A stretch of DNA of 64,000 nt, taken from positions 5,884,426 through 5,948,425 of the forward strand of contig NZ_AP023354.1 in NCBI RefSeq assembly GCF_018324685.1. The letters are read 5' to 3'. Shown piece after piece: positions 8,308 through 15,788 of this stretch. The notes beneath the pieces are model-generated. The model made no database searches and was not told the origin of the DNA. It saw only the letters and a list, made by a program, of their open reading frames with translations. Made by a program: the position numbers and the translations under genes. The stretch is from Actinocatenispora sera. Lineage in GTDB: Bacteria > Actinomycetota > Actinomycetes > Mycobacteriales > Micromonosporaceae. Position 1 is the first letter of the stretch, and each line of letters opens with the position of its first letter.

Positions 8308-8826
8308 GTGGAGAAACTCGACGGGTTCACGGAGTTCGTGGCCGTCCGGTTACCGGCGCTGACCAGGTTCGGGTTCGCGCTGACCGGCGATCACCAGCTC
8401 GCCGAGGACCTGGTGCAGACCGCGCTGTTCCGGCTGGCACAACGCTGGGCGCGCGTCGATGAGCCGCAGGCGTACGCGCGCCGGATCATGATCAACGAGA
8501 GCACGTCGTGGCGCCGCCGCCGGCGGGTGCAGGAGTCGCCGCTGGCCGCGGCCGGGGATCCCGCGGCGGCCGTCGAGGTGGCCGAGTCGGTCACCCGACG
8601 TGAGACGTTCATCGCCGCCCTGCGGATGCTGACGCCGAAGCAGCGCGCGGTGCTGGCGCTGCGCTACTACGAAGATCTGTCCGAAGTGGACACCGCTGCG
8701 GTGCTGGGCTGTTCGGTCGGCACCGTCAAGAGTCGCACTCATCAAGCGATCCGCCGGCTGCGAGAGCTCGCGCCGGGACTCGCGATCGGCACCGGCCGGT
8801 CGCTCGCGGAGGAGGTTGTCCGATGA
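8308..8826 (+). CDS. ECF sigma factor, SigE (SigE-70) family
   Basis: The 172-residue protein has region 2 (about 10-75, with HQLAEDLVQTALFRLAQRW) and region 4 (about 110-160, with LTPKQRAVLALRYYEDLSEV and CSVGTVKSRTHQAIRRLRE). The GTG at 8308 is preferred because AGGGAGG lies 8 bp before it; an in-frame GTG at 8290 has no such site. Codon 15 is TTA (8350-8352), a rare codon here. The following membrane-protein gene overlaps by 4 bp and is the likely signal-sensing partner. Confidence 0.9.
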   Translation: MEKLDGFTEFVAVRLPALTRFGFALTGDHQLAEDLVQTALFRLAQRWARVDEPQAYARRIMINESTSWRRRRRVQESPLAAAGDPAAAVEVAESVTRRETFIAALRMLTPKQRAVLALRYYEDLSEVDTAAVLGCSVGTVKSRTHQAIRRLRELAPGLAIGTGRSLAEEVVR

Positions 8827-10073
8827 ACGAGCTCGGCCAGCTGTACCAAGAGGCCACCGAGACCAGCAGACCGCCGTCGGCGAAGGCGGTCACCGAGAGC
8901 ATCCAGCGCCGCCTCCGGCGTCGCCGCACCGGCCGGTTCGGCGTCGGTGTCCTCGCCGCGGCGGCCCTGGTGGCCGGCGGCATCGCCTGGCACGGCGGTA
9001 TCGGCACTCCCTCGACGTCGATCAGCGCCGCGAGCCAGCTACCGGCCGACCGCGCGGTCGGGACGGGCGAGTACCTCCAACCGCAGGAGGGCAAGGACGG
9101 CACCACGGTGCTGCACACCACCTCCGGCGCGCGGTACGACCTGCCCGGCCGGATCGGCCCGACCGCCGCGGCGCTCGGCACCCCACTGTCGCCGGACGGC
9201 CGCTGGGTCGTCACCAGTGTCGGCAACGAGGTCGTGGCGCGGGACCTGACCAGCCACCGCACCTACCGGACCGCCCGCGCCGGCAAGGACGGGTTCCCCG
9301 TCGCCTGGTCCGCGGACGGGCGGTGGCTGGTGCTGCGCGCCGCGCCGAACGACAACGTCATTCACAACCGGCTGTACCGGGTCGATCTGACGAACGGCAC
9401 GGTCCGCCAGCTCGCCATCGGCAACCAGGACGCGGACCGGCTCGCCGCGATCCTGCCCAACGGCCACCCGGTCTTCCAGGTACCGCGGGACAAGCCGAGG
9501 GCGAAGCCGACCGCCGCGAAGCAGCTCGGGTACGCCACAGGCGAGTACCAGGAGGTCGACCCGGACACCGGCACGGCGCTCAGGTACCACCCCGTCTACC
9601 ACGCACAGGTGTGGCGCGCGCAGCACACGTCGCGCACCCACCCGGCGACGCTGAGCTGGGTGCCGCAGGCCCGGACTCCGCTGGTCGTCTCGCCGGACAA
9701 CCACGACGGCGCCGCCGCGGTCAGCGAACCCGACAACGGGAAGCTGACCATCGGCAAGGTGCAGATTCTCGGCGACGAACGTCCGTACGGTTCCGACCCG
9801 ACCAAGCGGGGCAGCGCTCCGGGGAACAAGTCCGAGGCACTCGGCACCCCGTTCGCCCGCGCCGGAGTGCCGGCCGACACGGCCGCGGCGGTACGCGAGT
9901 GGCGACCGGTGTCGCTCGTCCACGGCAAGCTCACGCTGCTGGGGCGCACCCAGCAAGGCAGCTACATCTACCGCATCACGGTCAACTTCTCGGACGGCTC
10001 GATGCTCTCCGGCCAGAGGGTCGACTACCCGGCGGGCAGCCTGCCGGCGGGCCTGTCCACCATGGCGTACTGA
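8823..10073 (+). CDS. Membrane-anchored propeller-like protein, probable sigma-factor partner
   Basis: Of 416 residues, the first 40 are cytoplasmic and basic (RRLRRRRTGR), residues 40-58 form one transmembrane helix, and the remaining extracytoplasmic part has WD40/TolB-like repeats such as LSPDGRWVVTS and WSADGRWLVLR. The ATG overlaps the sigma gene stop (ATGA). This arrangement, an ECF SigE gene coupled to a single-pass protein with a short cytoplasmic N-terminus, is typical for sigma regulators in actinomycetes. There is no ZAS-type HxxxCxxC motif, so anti-sigma activity is inferred from position only. Confidence 0.72.
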   Translation: MNELGQLYQEATETSRPPSAKAVTESIQRRLRRRRTGRFGVGVLAAAALVAGGIAWHGGIGTPSTSISAASQLPADRAVGTGEYLQPQEGKDGTTVLHTTSGARYDLPGRIGPTAAALGTPLSPDGRWVVTSVGNEVVARDLTSHRTYRTARAGKDGFPVAWSADGRWLVLRAAPNDNVIHNRLYRVDLTNGTVRQLAIGNQDADRLAAILPNGHPVFQVPRDKPRAKPTAAKQLGYATGEYQEVDPDTGTALRYHPVYHAQVWRAQHTSRTHPATLSWVPQARTPLVVSPDNHDGAAAVSEPDNGKLTIGKVQILGDERPYGSDPTKRGSAPGNKSEALGTPFARAGVPADTAAAVREWRPVSLVHGKLTLLGRTQQGSYIYRITVNFSDGSMLSGQRVDYPAGSLPAGLSTMAY

Positions 10074-10127
10074 CCGGGAGCCGCCGCGGCTCGCTCGGCG
10101 AGCGGCCCGCGGCCGGCTTCGGCGAAC

Positions 10128-10165
10128 GCACGGCCCCGACAGCCGCCCGGCTGCCGGGGCCGTGC
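10128..10165. terminator. Bidirectional hairpin terminator
   Basis: GCACGGCCCCG at 10128-10138 pairs perfectly with CGGGGCCGTGC at 10155-10165, and an inner CAGCC/GGCTG stem extends it. It lies between the converging ends of the sigma-partner gene and the DUF4185 gene. Confidence 0.7.
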
Positions 10166-10168
10166 GCA

Positions 10169-11302
10169 TCAGTGCGCGAGGCCGTTGATCTGGTAGTGCA
10201 TGACGCGGTAGTTCTGGTTGTCGTACCACTGGCTGACGCAGACGTGGTAGTCGTCGAAGGTGGAGCCGGGGATGACGAAGCCGCCGTAGGGACTCGCGAC
10301 CAGGTTGCCGACCTCCAGCCCGGGCGAGGTCGGCACGATGATGGTCTGTTCCGGCGTGGTGAACAGGTTCGAGGTGGGCAGCGGGAAGATCTGCGCGCGG
10401 ATGCCGAGCGCGTCCATGTTCAGCCAGCTGAAGGAGTACTGGCCGCCCATCGCGCGGAAGCAGATCTCGCCCCACCTGCGGGCGCCGGTGATCGTGGTGG
10501 GCGGGTTGCCCCAGGCCCAGGCGCCGTTCGCGTAGCCCCACGGTTGGTAGGCGCCGGGTACGCCGAGCTGGTTCTGCGGTACCCGGTGCAGCAACAGGCC
10601 GGAGGTGATGCTGCGGTTGAACACCGTGGACAGCACGTAGCAGTAGCCGTCGTCGGCGACCGCGTAGGTCTTCTGCTGGAACTGCCCGCCGTACACCTCG
10701 GCGGGCCACTGGCACAGGTACTCCCAGGTCTCGCCGTTGTCGGTGGAGCGCCAGAAATCGGTGTGGTCACACTGATAGATGACCCCACGCATCAGGTGCA
10801 TGTACATCGTGTCGCCGACGGTGAACACGTCGGACGGGATCGCGGTCGTGTAGCCGCCGCCGACCGGCGCGTGCCCCTCCGGTACCAGGCCGACGGCGCT
10901 CGATCCGCCGACCGCGCCGTCGATGGTCAGCGAGCCGAGGTTCGCCGAGGAGGACCGCAGGCCGACCGGGGCACGCCAGTTCGGGCCGCCGACCCCGCTG
11001 CCGTCGAAGGTGTCGCCGCAGACGAACAGGATCGAGCCGTCCGGGCAGCGGGCCGGGATGCCGAGGTCGGTCCACGGCGCCGCGAAGGCACCGGTCTCGG
11101 CCGGGCCGGTCAGGTTCTTCACCTTGAACCCGGTGACCAGGTCGGGGTGCACACTGCCGGCCGGAGCCGCGGCCCCCGCGGCCGGGTCCAGCGCGCCGGC
11201 GCCGAGCGCGAGGCCGGCGGCGGCGCCGAGTCCGGCGGTCAGCAGCCGGCGCCGGCCGAGGGTCGGCCCGGCCGGGTCGGGGCGGTGTCTGCCTGCGGTC
11301 AC
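10169..11302 (-). CDS. Tat-exported DUF4185 (GH183-like) protein
   Basis: The 377-residue protein starts with a twin-arginine signal (GRRRLLTAGLGAAAGLALGAGA) and is predicted secreted. The mature part has DUF4185 features: GFKVKNLTGP, CPDGSILFVCGDTF with the family's Asp in a G-D-T-F turn, FWRSTDNGETWE and YGGFVIPGSTFDDYHVCVSQW near the end, consistent with a five-bladed propeller. DUF4185 proteins of mycobacteria have been assigned as endo-D-arabinanases (GH183); that activity here is family-based inference. It stands alone on the minus strand. Confidence 0.82.
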   Translation of the reverse strand: MTAGRHRPDPAGPTLGRRRLLTAGLGAAAGLALGAGALDPAAGAAAPAGSVHPDLVTGFKVKNLTGPAETGAFAAPWTDLGIPARCPDGSILFVCGDTFDGSGVGGPNWRAPVGLRSSSANLGSLTIDGAVGGSSAVGLVPEGHAPVGGGYTTAIPSDVFTVGDTMYMHLMRGVIYQCDHTDFWRSTDNGETWEYLCQWPAEVYGGQFQQKTYAVADDGYCYVLSTVFNRSITSGLLLHRVPQNQLGVPGAYQPWGYANGAWAWGNPPTTITGARRWGEICFRAMGGQYSFSWLNMDALGIRAQIFPLPTSNLFTTPEQTIIVPTSPGLEVGNLVASPYGGFVIPGSTFDDYHVCVSQWYDNQNYRVMHYQINGLAH

Positions 11303-11610
11303 TGTTCGCCTCCGGTGCTCGGGCAGCTGACCGGATGGTGCCGAGGGTCCACCTTGCCAGCTGAATACCTTTTGGGTGAGAAATCGAATTCTCGCGCCTC
11401 GTCATGAGGCTGGCAAGACCCCCTCCCCCGGCCAGCGGATCCGCCCTCGACGCCCAGCACGGCGCGGCGACCTCAGGCCGGTACGGGCGGCCCGCCGTCG
11501 GGCAGATCCACGCGGATCGATAACCCGGACGTGCCACGCTCCCTGATTCGCGCGCACCCGGCCCGGACCGGCCCGTTTACTGGGCACGAAGTCGATCTTT
11601 GGAGGTACGC
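11303..11610. other. Intergenic region between divergent DUF4185 and PrsW-operon genes
   Basis: No gene is seen in these 308 bp. An AT-richer patch holds the inverted repeat GAGAA-ATCGAA-TTCTC at 11378-11393, and a short hairpin GCCTC-GTCAT-GAGGC follows at 11396-11410. Either could be an operator for one of the flanking genes. Confidence 0.45.
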
Positions 11611-12171
11611 ATGGTCGCCACCGGGGCCGCCGCACGTGCCGGCATGCGCCGGCCGGCCGTCGTCGTCGTGGTGTTGCTCGGCGTCCTGATCGGCGCGATC
11701 GCCGTGCTGGCCGCCCGTACGCCGAACACCACCAGAACCGCCGACGCGGACGAGACGGTGACGCTCACCGCCGCGGGCGACTCCGTCCGGGTGGCCCCGA
11801 TCCCGGGCTGGCAGGTCGCCGCCCAGTCGGAGGACCAGCTGCGGCTGACCCACCAGGGCGACACGGTCAGTGTCACCGCCCTGGCGGTCGCCGGCCCACC
11901 GGCCAGCACCTCGACCATGTTCCAGCGCCGGGCCCGGCTGCTCGGCGTGCAGGACATCGCCGCGACCGAACAGGGCAGCCAGACCACCCGGCACGGGTAC
12001 GCCGGTGTGCAGGGCACCGCGGTCGGCCACGACCGGATCGGCCGGCTGAGCATCCTGCGCCAGGGCGACCACGCGCTGTCGGTACTGGTGCTGGCCGCGC
12101 CGGACCGGTTGGACGGCTACCAGCCGCAGCTGACCACGCTGTACGACTCGATCACGGGGGCGAGCACATGA
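11611..12171 (+). CDS. Single-pass membrane-anchored hypothetical protein, partner of PrsW
   Basis: The 186-residue protein starts at ATG 11611 after GGAGG. One transmembrane helix spans about residues 13-32 (VVVVVLLGVLIGAIAVLAA). The outer domain of about 140 residues has the pattern of a small alpha/beta lipoprotein-like fold (VRVAPIPGWQVAAQSEDQLR, then a long helix TMFQRRARLLGV). It overlaps the PrsW-like gene by 4 bp, so it may be a substrate, adaptor or sensor for that protease. No family name is assigned. Confidence 0.75.
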   Translation: MVATGAAARAGMRRPAVVVVVLLGVLIGAIAVLAARTPNTTRTADADETVTLTAAGDSVRVAPIPGWQVAAQSEDQLRLTHQGDTVSVTALAVAGPPASTSTMFQRRARLLGVQDIAATEQGSQTTRHGYAGVQGTAVGHDRIGRLSILRQGDHALSVLVLAAPDRLDGYQPQLTTLYDSITGAST

Positions 12172-13658
12172 CCGCGCCGGCACTCCGGTCGCCACGCGAG
12201 TTGCTGTGGCAGCCGGGCAACTGGACCTACTGGGTGTACCTGGCGGCCGTGGTCGTCGCGTTCTTCTCGATGCTGTCGGCGTTCCAACCGCTGCGGGTAC
12301 TGGCGCCGGCGGCCGCGATCACCGCGGTCGGCGTCAACATCGCGCTCGGCGTGGTGATCGGGCTGATCATCGTCTGGCTCAGCGTCATCCACCGACCGCC
12401 GAGGACCCTCGCCGTCGCCGCCGTCGTCTGGGGCGGCGTGGTCGCCGTCGCGATCGCCTTCTACGTCAACGACAACCTGCTCGGTGCCCTACCGAGCATC
12501 CTCGGCAACGGCACGGCCACCAACTGGGGCGCCGCGATCGCCGGCCCCAGCAACGAGGAATGGCTCAAGGCGGTCGGCGTGCTCGCGGTGATCGGCATCG
12601 GCATCCGCTCGGTGTCGCGCCCGATCCACGGGCTGTTCCTCGGCGCCTGGTGCGGGCTCGGCTTCCAGGTCGTCGAGGACATCTCGTACGCGATGAACGG
12701 GGCACTGACCAACCCGACCAGCGACGCCGCCGGGCTGGCCCAGATCCTCGGGGTACGCGGGATCATCGGCCTGCTGCCGTCGCACTGGGTGTTCGCCGCC
12801 TGCTCCGGCTACGGCATCGGGTACGCGCTGCTGCGCCGTGACCGGCCGCTGGCGGTGCGGGTGCTGTTCGCGCTCGCCATGTTCGCGATCGCCTGGTCGA
12901 TGCACTTCCTGTGGAACTCGCCGCTGATCACCGGTCAGCTCAACCCGCTGATCGGCATGCTGATCAAGGTCGTCCTGATCCTCGCCGCCTTCTTCGTCGT
13001 GTACCGGCTGGCGATGCGCGCCGAGTGGCGCTGGTACCGGCGGGTGCTCGACACCGACCCGGCGCTCGCCGGCGTGGCACCTGCCGGTACCGCCCAGGCG
13101 GGGACGGACGCCCAGGCGGCACTCGGGACGCTGGTCACCGCCGCGGAGATCCGGTCGTTGCGCACCAGGCGGCGCCGCCACCGGGCGCGCCGGGCAGTGC
13201 GCAGGACGGTGCGGCGGGAGGCGCGCGGCTCGGCGAGCCGGCGGGTGGCGAAGTCGCGGGGCCGCCAGGCGAGCCGGCTGACCCGGCGGCTGCAGCGGGC
13301 CCAGGGCTGGCTCGCGATCACCGCGGCGACCGCGCCCGACCAGCTGCCCGCGCTACGGACCCGGATCACCAGCGTGCGCATCGATCTCGCCCGGTTGGGC
13401 GTCGCGCCCGGCGCGAGCGGTAACGACCGGCGCCGCCGGCACCGCCGCGCCGACCGGCAACGCGACCGCCAGGACGTCAACCGACCGCGCGGGCAACGCG
13501 GTACCGACCGGCAGCGCGCAGCGGACGCCGCCGACACCGGCATCCCGGCGCCCGGCACTCCCGACACGGGCATCCCGGCGCCCGGGATCGCCGAGGCGGG
13601 GACCGACGAGGGCGGGCGGACCGAGCAGCCCCCGCGGCCCGGCTCCGACCGGCCCTGA
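12168..13658 (+). CDS. PrsW-family intramembrane glutamic protease with long charged tail
   Basis: The 496-residue protein has about 8 membrane helices in residues 15-295 and the PrsW motifs: E130-E131-x-x-K134, E170 in GFQVVED, H206 in PSHWVFAACSGYGIG, and H246 in SMHFLWN. PrsW cleaves anti-sigma factors such as RsiW in Bacillus. Residues from about 330 onward form a basic Arg-rich segment, a short helical part and a Pro/Thr/Gly tail with the repeat DTGIPAPG twice. It is coupled to a membrane-anchored protein upstream. A target sigma system cannot be identified from this window alone. Confidence 0.88.
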   Translation: MTAPALRSPRELLWQPGNWTYWVYLAAVVVAFFSMLSAFQPLRVLAPAAAITAVGVNIALGVVIGLIIVWLSVIHRPPRTLAVAAVVWGGVVAVAIAFYVNDNLLGALPSILGNGTATNWGAAIAGPSNEEWLKAVGVLAVIGIGIRSVSRPIHGLFLGAWCGLGFQVVEDISYAMNGALTNPTSDAAGLAQILGVRGIIGLLPSHWVFAACSGYGIGYALLRRDRPLAVRVLFALAMFAIAWSMHFLWNSPLITGQLNPLIGMLIKVVLILAAFFVVYRLAMRAEWRWYRRVLDTDPALAGVAPAGTAQAGTDAQAALGTLVTAAEIRSLRTRRRRHRARRAVRRTVRREARGSASRRVAKSRGRQASRLTRRLQRAQGWLAITAATAPDQLPALRTRITSVRIDLARLGVAPGASGNDRRRRHRRADRQRDRQDVNRPRGQRGTDRQRAADAADTGIPAPGTPDTGIPAPGIAEAGTDEGGRTEQPPRPGSDRP

Positions 13659-13698
13659 CACCGCCACGCCGCCGCCGGCACGTACGAAGCGAGGTCGG

Positions 13699-14061
13699 TC
13701 AGGAACGGCAGAGGCAGAACTCGTTGCCCTCCGGGTCCTGCCACACCTGCCAGAGGTCCTCGTGCAGCGGGCCGACCGGGCTCGCACCGAGCCGGGCGGC
13801 GCGGGCGCTCGCGCGCTCGAGGTCGTCCGCGACCAGATCGAGATGGATCCGGTTCTTCACCGTCCTGCGCTCCGGCACCAGCTGGAGCGCGAGGTCGGGG
13901 CCGAGGCTGACCCACTCGGGTTCGCGCCGGGTCACCGGCCGGCCCAGCAGCGCACTCCAGAAACCGGTCAGCAGGTCCAGGTCGTTCGCGTCGATCACGA
14001 CACCGCCGATCCGCACCCGGCTCTCGTCGGCCGGTACCGGCCGGGTCTGGTCCTCGCTCAT
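13699..14061 (-). CDS. VOC-family (glyoxalase/bleomycin-resistance-like) protein
   Basis: The 120-residue protein has the paired beta-alpha-beta-beta-beta VOC layout: GVVIDANDLDLLTGFWSALL at the front, IHLDLVADDLERASARAARL in the middle and WQDPEGNEFCLCRS at the C-terminus, where the Glu is a usual metal ligand. The ATG overlaps the stop of the glycosyltransferase gene (ATGA). Members dispose of or bind small molecules, including antibiotics; pairing with an antibiotic-type glycosyltransferase suggests a resistance or detoxification role, by inference. Confidence 0.88.
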   Translation of the reverse strand: MSEDQTRPVPADESRVRIGGVVIDANDLDLLTGFWSALLGRPVTRREPEWVSLGPDLALQLVPERRTVKNRIHLDLVADDLERASARAARLGASPVGPLHEDLWQVWQDPEGNEFCLCRS

Positions 14062-15158
14062 CCGTCGGCTCCGTTCCGGCTCGTCGCGGCGGCCGCACCG
14101 ACCACCGCCGCGACCGCCCGGTCGGGATCCTCGGCGGCGATCGCGGTGGCGAGGCGCCGGGCCGCGGTGGCGTACGCCGGCTCGGCCAGCCCCCGGCGTA
14201 CCGCCCGCGCCAGCTCGGCCGTCCCCGCGTCGGCGGGCAGCACGATCCCGGCGCCATGGTACGAGACCCGGGCGGCCACGTCGTGCTGGTCGCGGCCCAT
14301 CGGCAGGCACACCAGCGGTACGCCGGCCCGCAGTGCGGCGAGTACGGTGCCGTGCCCGGCGTGCGTGATCACCAGTGCCGCTCGATCGAGCACCGCCGCG
14401 TGCGGCACGTACCGTTCCACGATCACGTTGTCCGGCGGGTTGAGCCGGGCGGGGTCGACCGCCGGGCCGACCGTGACCAACCCGCGTACGGGCAGCCGCC
14501 CGAGCACCGCGACCAGCCGCCGCAACAGCTCCAGCTGGTTCTGTTCCTCGGTGCTCAGGCTCGCGAGCACCAGCGGACGGTCGCCCGCCGGTGCGCGCCA
14601 GGCGTCGCCGGTGGCGTCGGCGAGTTGCGGGCCGACGTACTCGACGTGCGCCGGCGGGTGCACGCTGGGCAGTTCGAACGCCCGGCTGGTGAGCACCAGT
14701 ACCCGGTCGGCGGTGAGGATCTGGTCGGTCACCGAGTCGACGGCGGGCAGCCGCACCGTGCGCCGCGCCGCATTGATCTCGGCCAGTACCGTCGCCCAGC
14801 GCGGTTGCGCGGCGAGCGCGGACCCGGCAAGCCGGTCGGCGAGGTACACGGTGGGCATCAGGGCCGCGGACCGCACGCCGGCGACCGTCGCCGCGAGCAG
14901 GGCGCCGTACAACAGGCAGTCCGCGACGACGACGTCGACTGCGGCGAGCAGCTCGCGCCGGTCGAGCAGTGCCGTGCACAGCGGAGCCGGCGCAAGCTCG
15001 GTGAGCGGGTGGAACGGCAGGCCGGAGGCCAGCGGGGCGATGCTCGGCGGGCCGGCCACCCGGACCCGGTGGCCGTGCGCGACCAGCCGGCGGGCCAGCC
15101 GCAGCTCGGCCGGGGCGGTGCCACCGCCGTCTCGTACCACGAACAGTGCGTCGGTCAT
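14058..15158 (-). CDS. MGT-type (macrolide/UDP) glycosyltransferase, GT1 family
   Basis: The 366-residue GT-B enzyme has the C-terminal nucleotide-sugar signature of the GT1 family: VLDRAALVITHAGHGTVLAA followed by GVPLVCLPMGRDQHDVAARV, with His of HAGHGT and the DQ pair near the end. The N-terminal half (LVAHGHRVRVAGPP) is the acceptor domain. Family members glycosylate and inactivate macrolides or decorate natural products. It lies next to a divergent MerR gene, with a perfect dyad in the 48-bp gap, and is coupled to the VOC gene. No clear ribosome binding site precedes the ATG, so a very short leader is possible. Confidence 0.88.
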   Translation of the reverse strand: MTDALFVVRDGGGTAPAELRLARRLVAHGHRVRVAGPPSIAPLASGLPFHPLTELAPAPLCTALLDRRELLAAVDVVVADCLLYGALLAATVAGVRSAALMPTVYLADRLAGSALAAQPRWATVLAEINAARRTVRLPAVDSVTDQILTADRVLVLTSRAFELPSVHPPAHVEYVGPQLADATGDAWRAPAGDRPLVLASLSTEEQNQLELLRRLVAVLGRLPVRGLVTVGPAVDPARLNPPDNVIVERYVPHAAVLDRAALVITHAGHGTVLAALRAGVPLVCLPMGRDQHDVAARVSYHGAGIVLPADAGTAELARAVRRGLAEPAYATAARRLATAIAAEDPDRAVAAVVGAAAATSRNGADG

Positions 15159-15160
15159 GG

Positions 15161-15193
15161 AGGCTAGGCTGGCACTTGAATCGCGGTTCAAGT
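15161..15193. promoter_or_regulatory. MerR operator dyad and candidate leftward promoter
   Basis: ACTTGAA-N6-TTCAAGT at 15174-15193 is a perfect 7-bp dyad between the divergent MerR and glycosyltransferase genes. On the minus strand TTGAAC (15191-15186) and TAGCCT (15166-15161) are separated by 19 bp, the stretched spacer that MerR regulators act on. The -10 lies only 2 bp from the glycosyltransferase start codon, which is closer than expected. Confidence 0.65.
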
Positions 15194-15206
15194 CAACGGG
15201 AGCGCC

Positions 15207-15599
15207 ATGACCGAGTTGCTCGACATCGCCGAGGTGGCGCGCCGCAGCGGGGTGAGCGCCTCGGCGCTGCGCTTCTACGAGCGCAAGGGGCTGCTCGAGG
15301 CGGACGCGCGGCACGGGCTGCGCCGGGCGTACCGGCCGGAGGTGCTGGCCCGGCTGGCGCGCATCCGGGCCGCGCAGACGGCGGGGTTCACGCTGCGCCA
15401 GATCGCCGAGATCCTCGCCGACCGGCCCGCGGACGCGGCGCTGCGCCGGCTGCTGCGCGACCAGGCGACCACGATCGACGCGCAGATCGAGCGGCTGACC
15501 GAGATCCGGGACGGCCTGCGGCACGCGACGACCTGCCGGCACCAGCCGCTGAGCACCTGCCCACACTTCCTCGCCGCCGGCACCGACGCGCACCGCTGA
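15207..15599 (+). CDS. MerR-family transcriptional regulator
   Basis: The 130-residue protein has the MerR winged HTH at 5-75 (IAEVARRSGVSASALRFYER, LRRAYRPEVLARL) and a dimerisation helix (TTIDAQIERLTEIRDGL). The C-terminus carries Cys and His residues (TTCRHQPLSTCPHF) that resemble the CxxC/H endings of redox- or metal-sensing MerR proteins such as SoxR relatives, though the spacing is not SoxR's. It is divergent from the glycosyltransferase/VOC pair and probably controls it through the dyad in between. GGGAG precedes the ATG. Confidence 0.9.
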   Translation: MTELLDIAEVARRSGVSASALRFYERKGLLEADARHGLRRAYRPEVLARLARIRAAQTAGFTLRQIAEILADRPADAALRRLLRDQATTIDAQIERLTEIRDGLRHATTCRHQPLSTCPHFLAAGTDAHR

Positions 15600-15729
15600 G
15601 CCCACACTTCCCTCGCCGCGGGCACCGACGCGCACCGCGCGGCAGCGCCGGCCGTACCGGCTCGGCACGGTCTGCGACCGTCGGCGCCGCCGATGTCCGG
15701 TCGGTACCGCAACGAGCGACCGCATGGTC

Positions 15730-15754
15730 TTTACAGGAAATGTACAACGATGTA
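15730..15754 (+). promoter_or_regulatory. LacI-type operator upstream of sugar-binding protein gene
   Basis: TACA-A-CG-A-TGTA at 15743-15754 is a LacI-type dyad with central CG, overlapped by a second TACA-GGAAA-TGTA arrangement at 15732-15744. A near-identical site lies between the GH2 and LacI genes at 20873-20884. The stretch is AT-rich compared with its surroundings and lies 35 bp before the binding-protein start. Confidence 0.65.
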
Positions 15755-15788
15755 AAAACAGGGTCACCCGCTCCGGCTGGAGGCCGCC

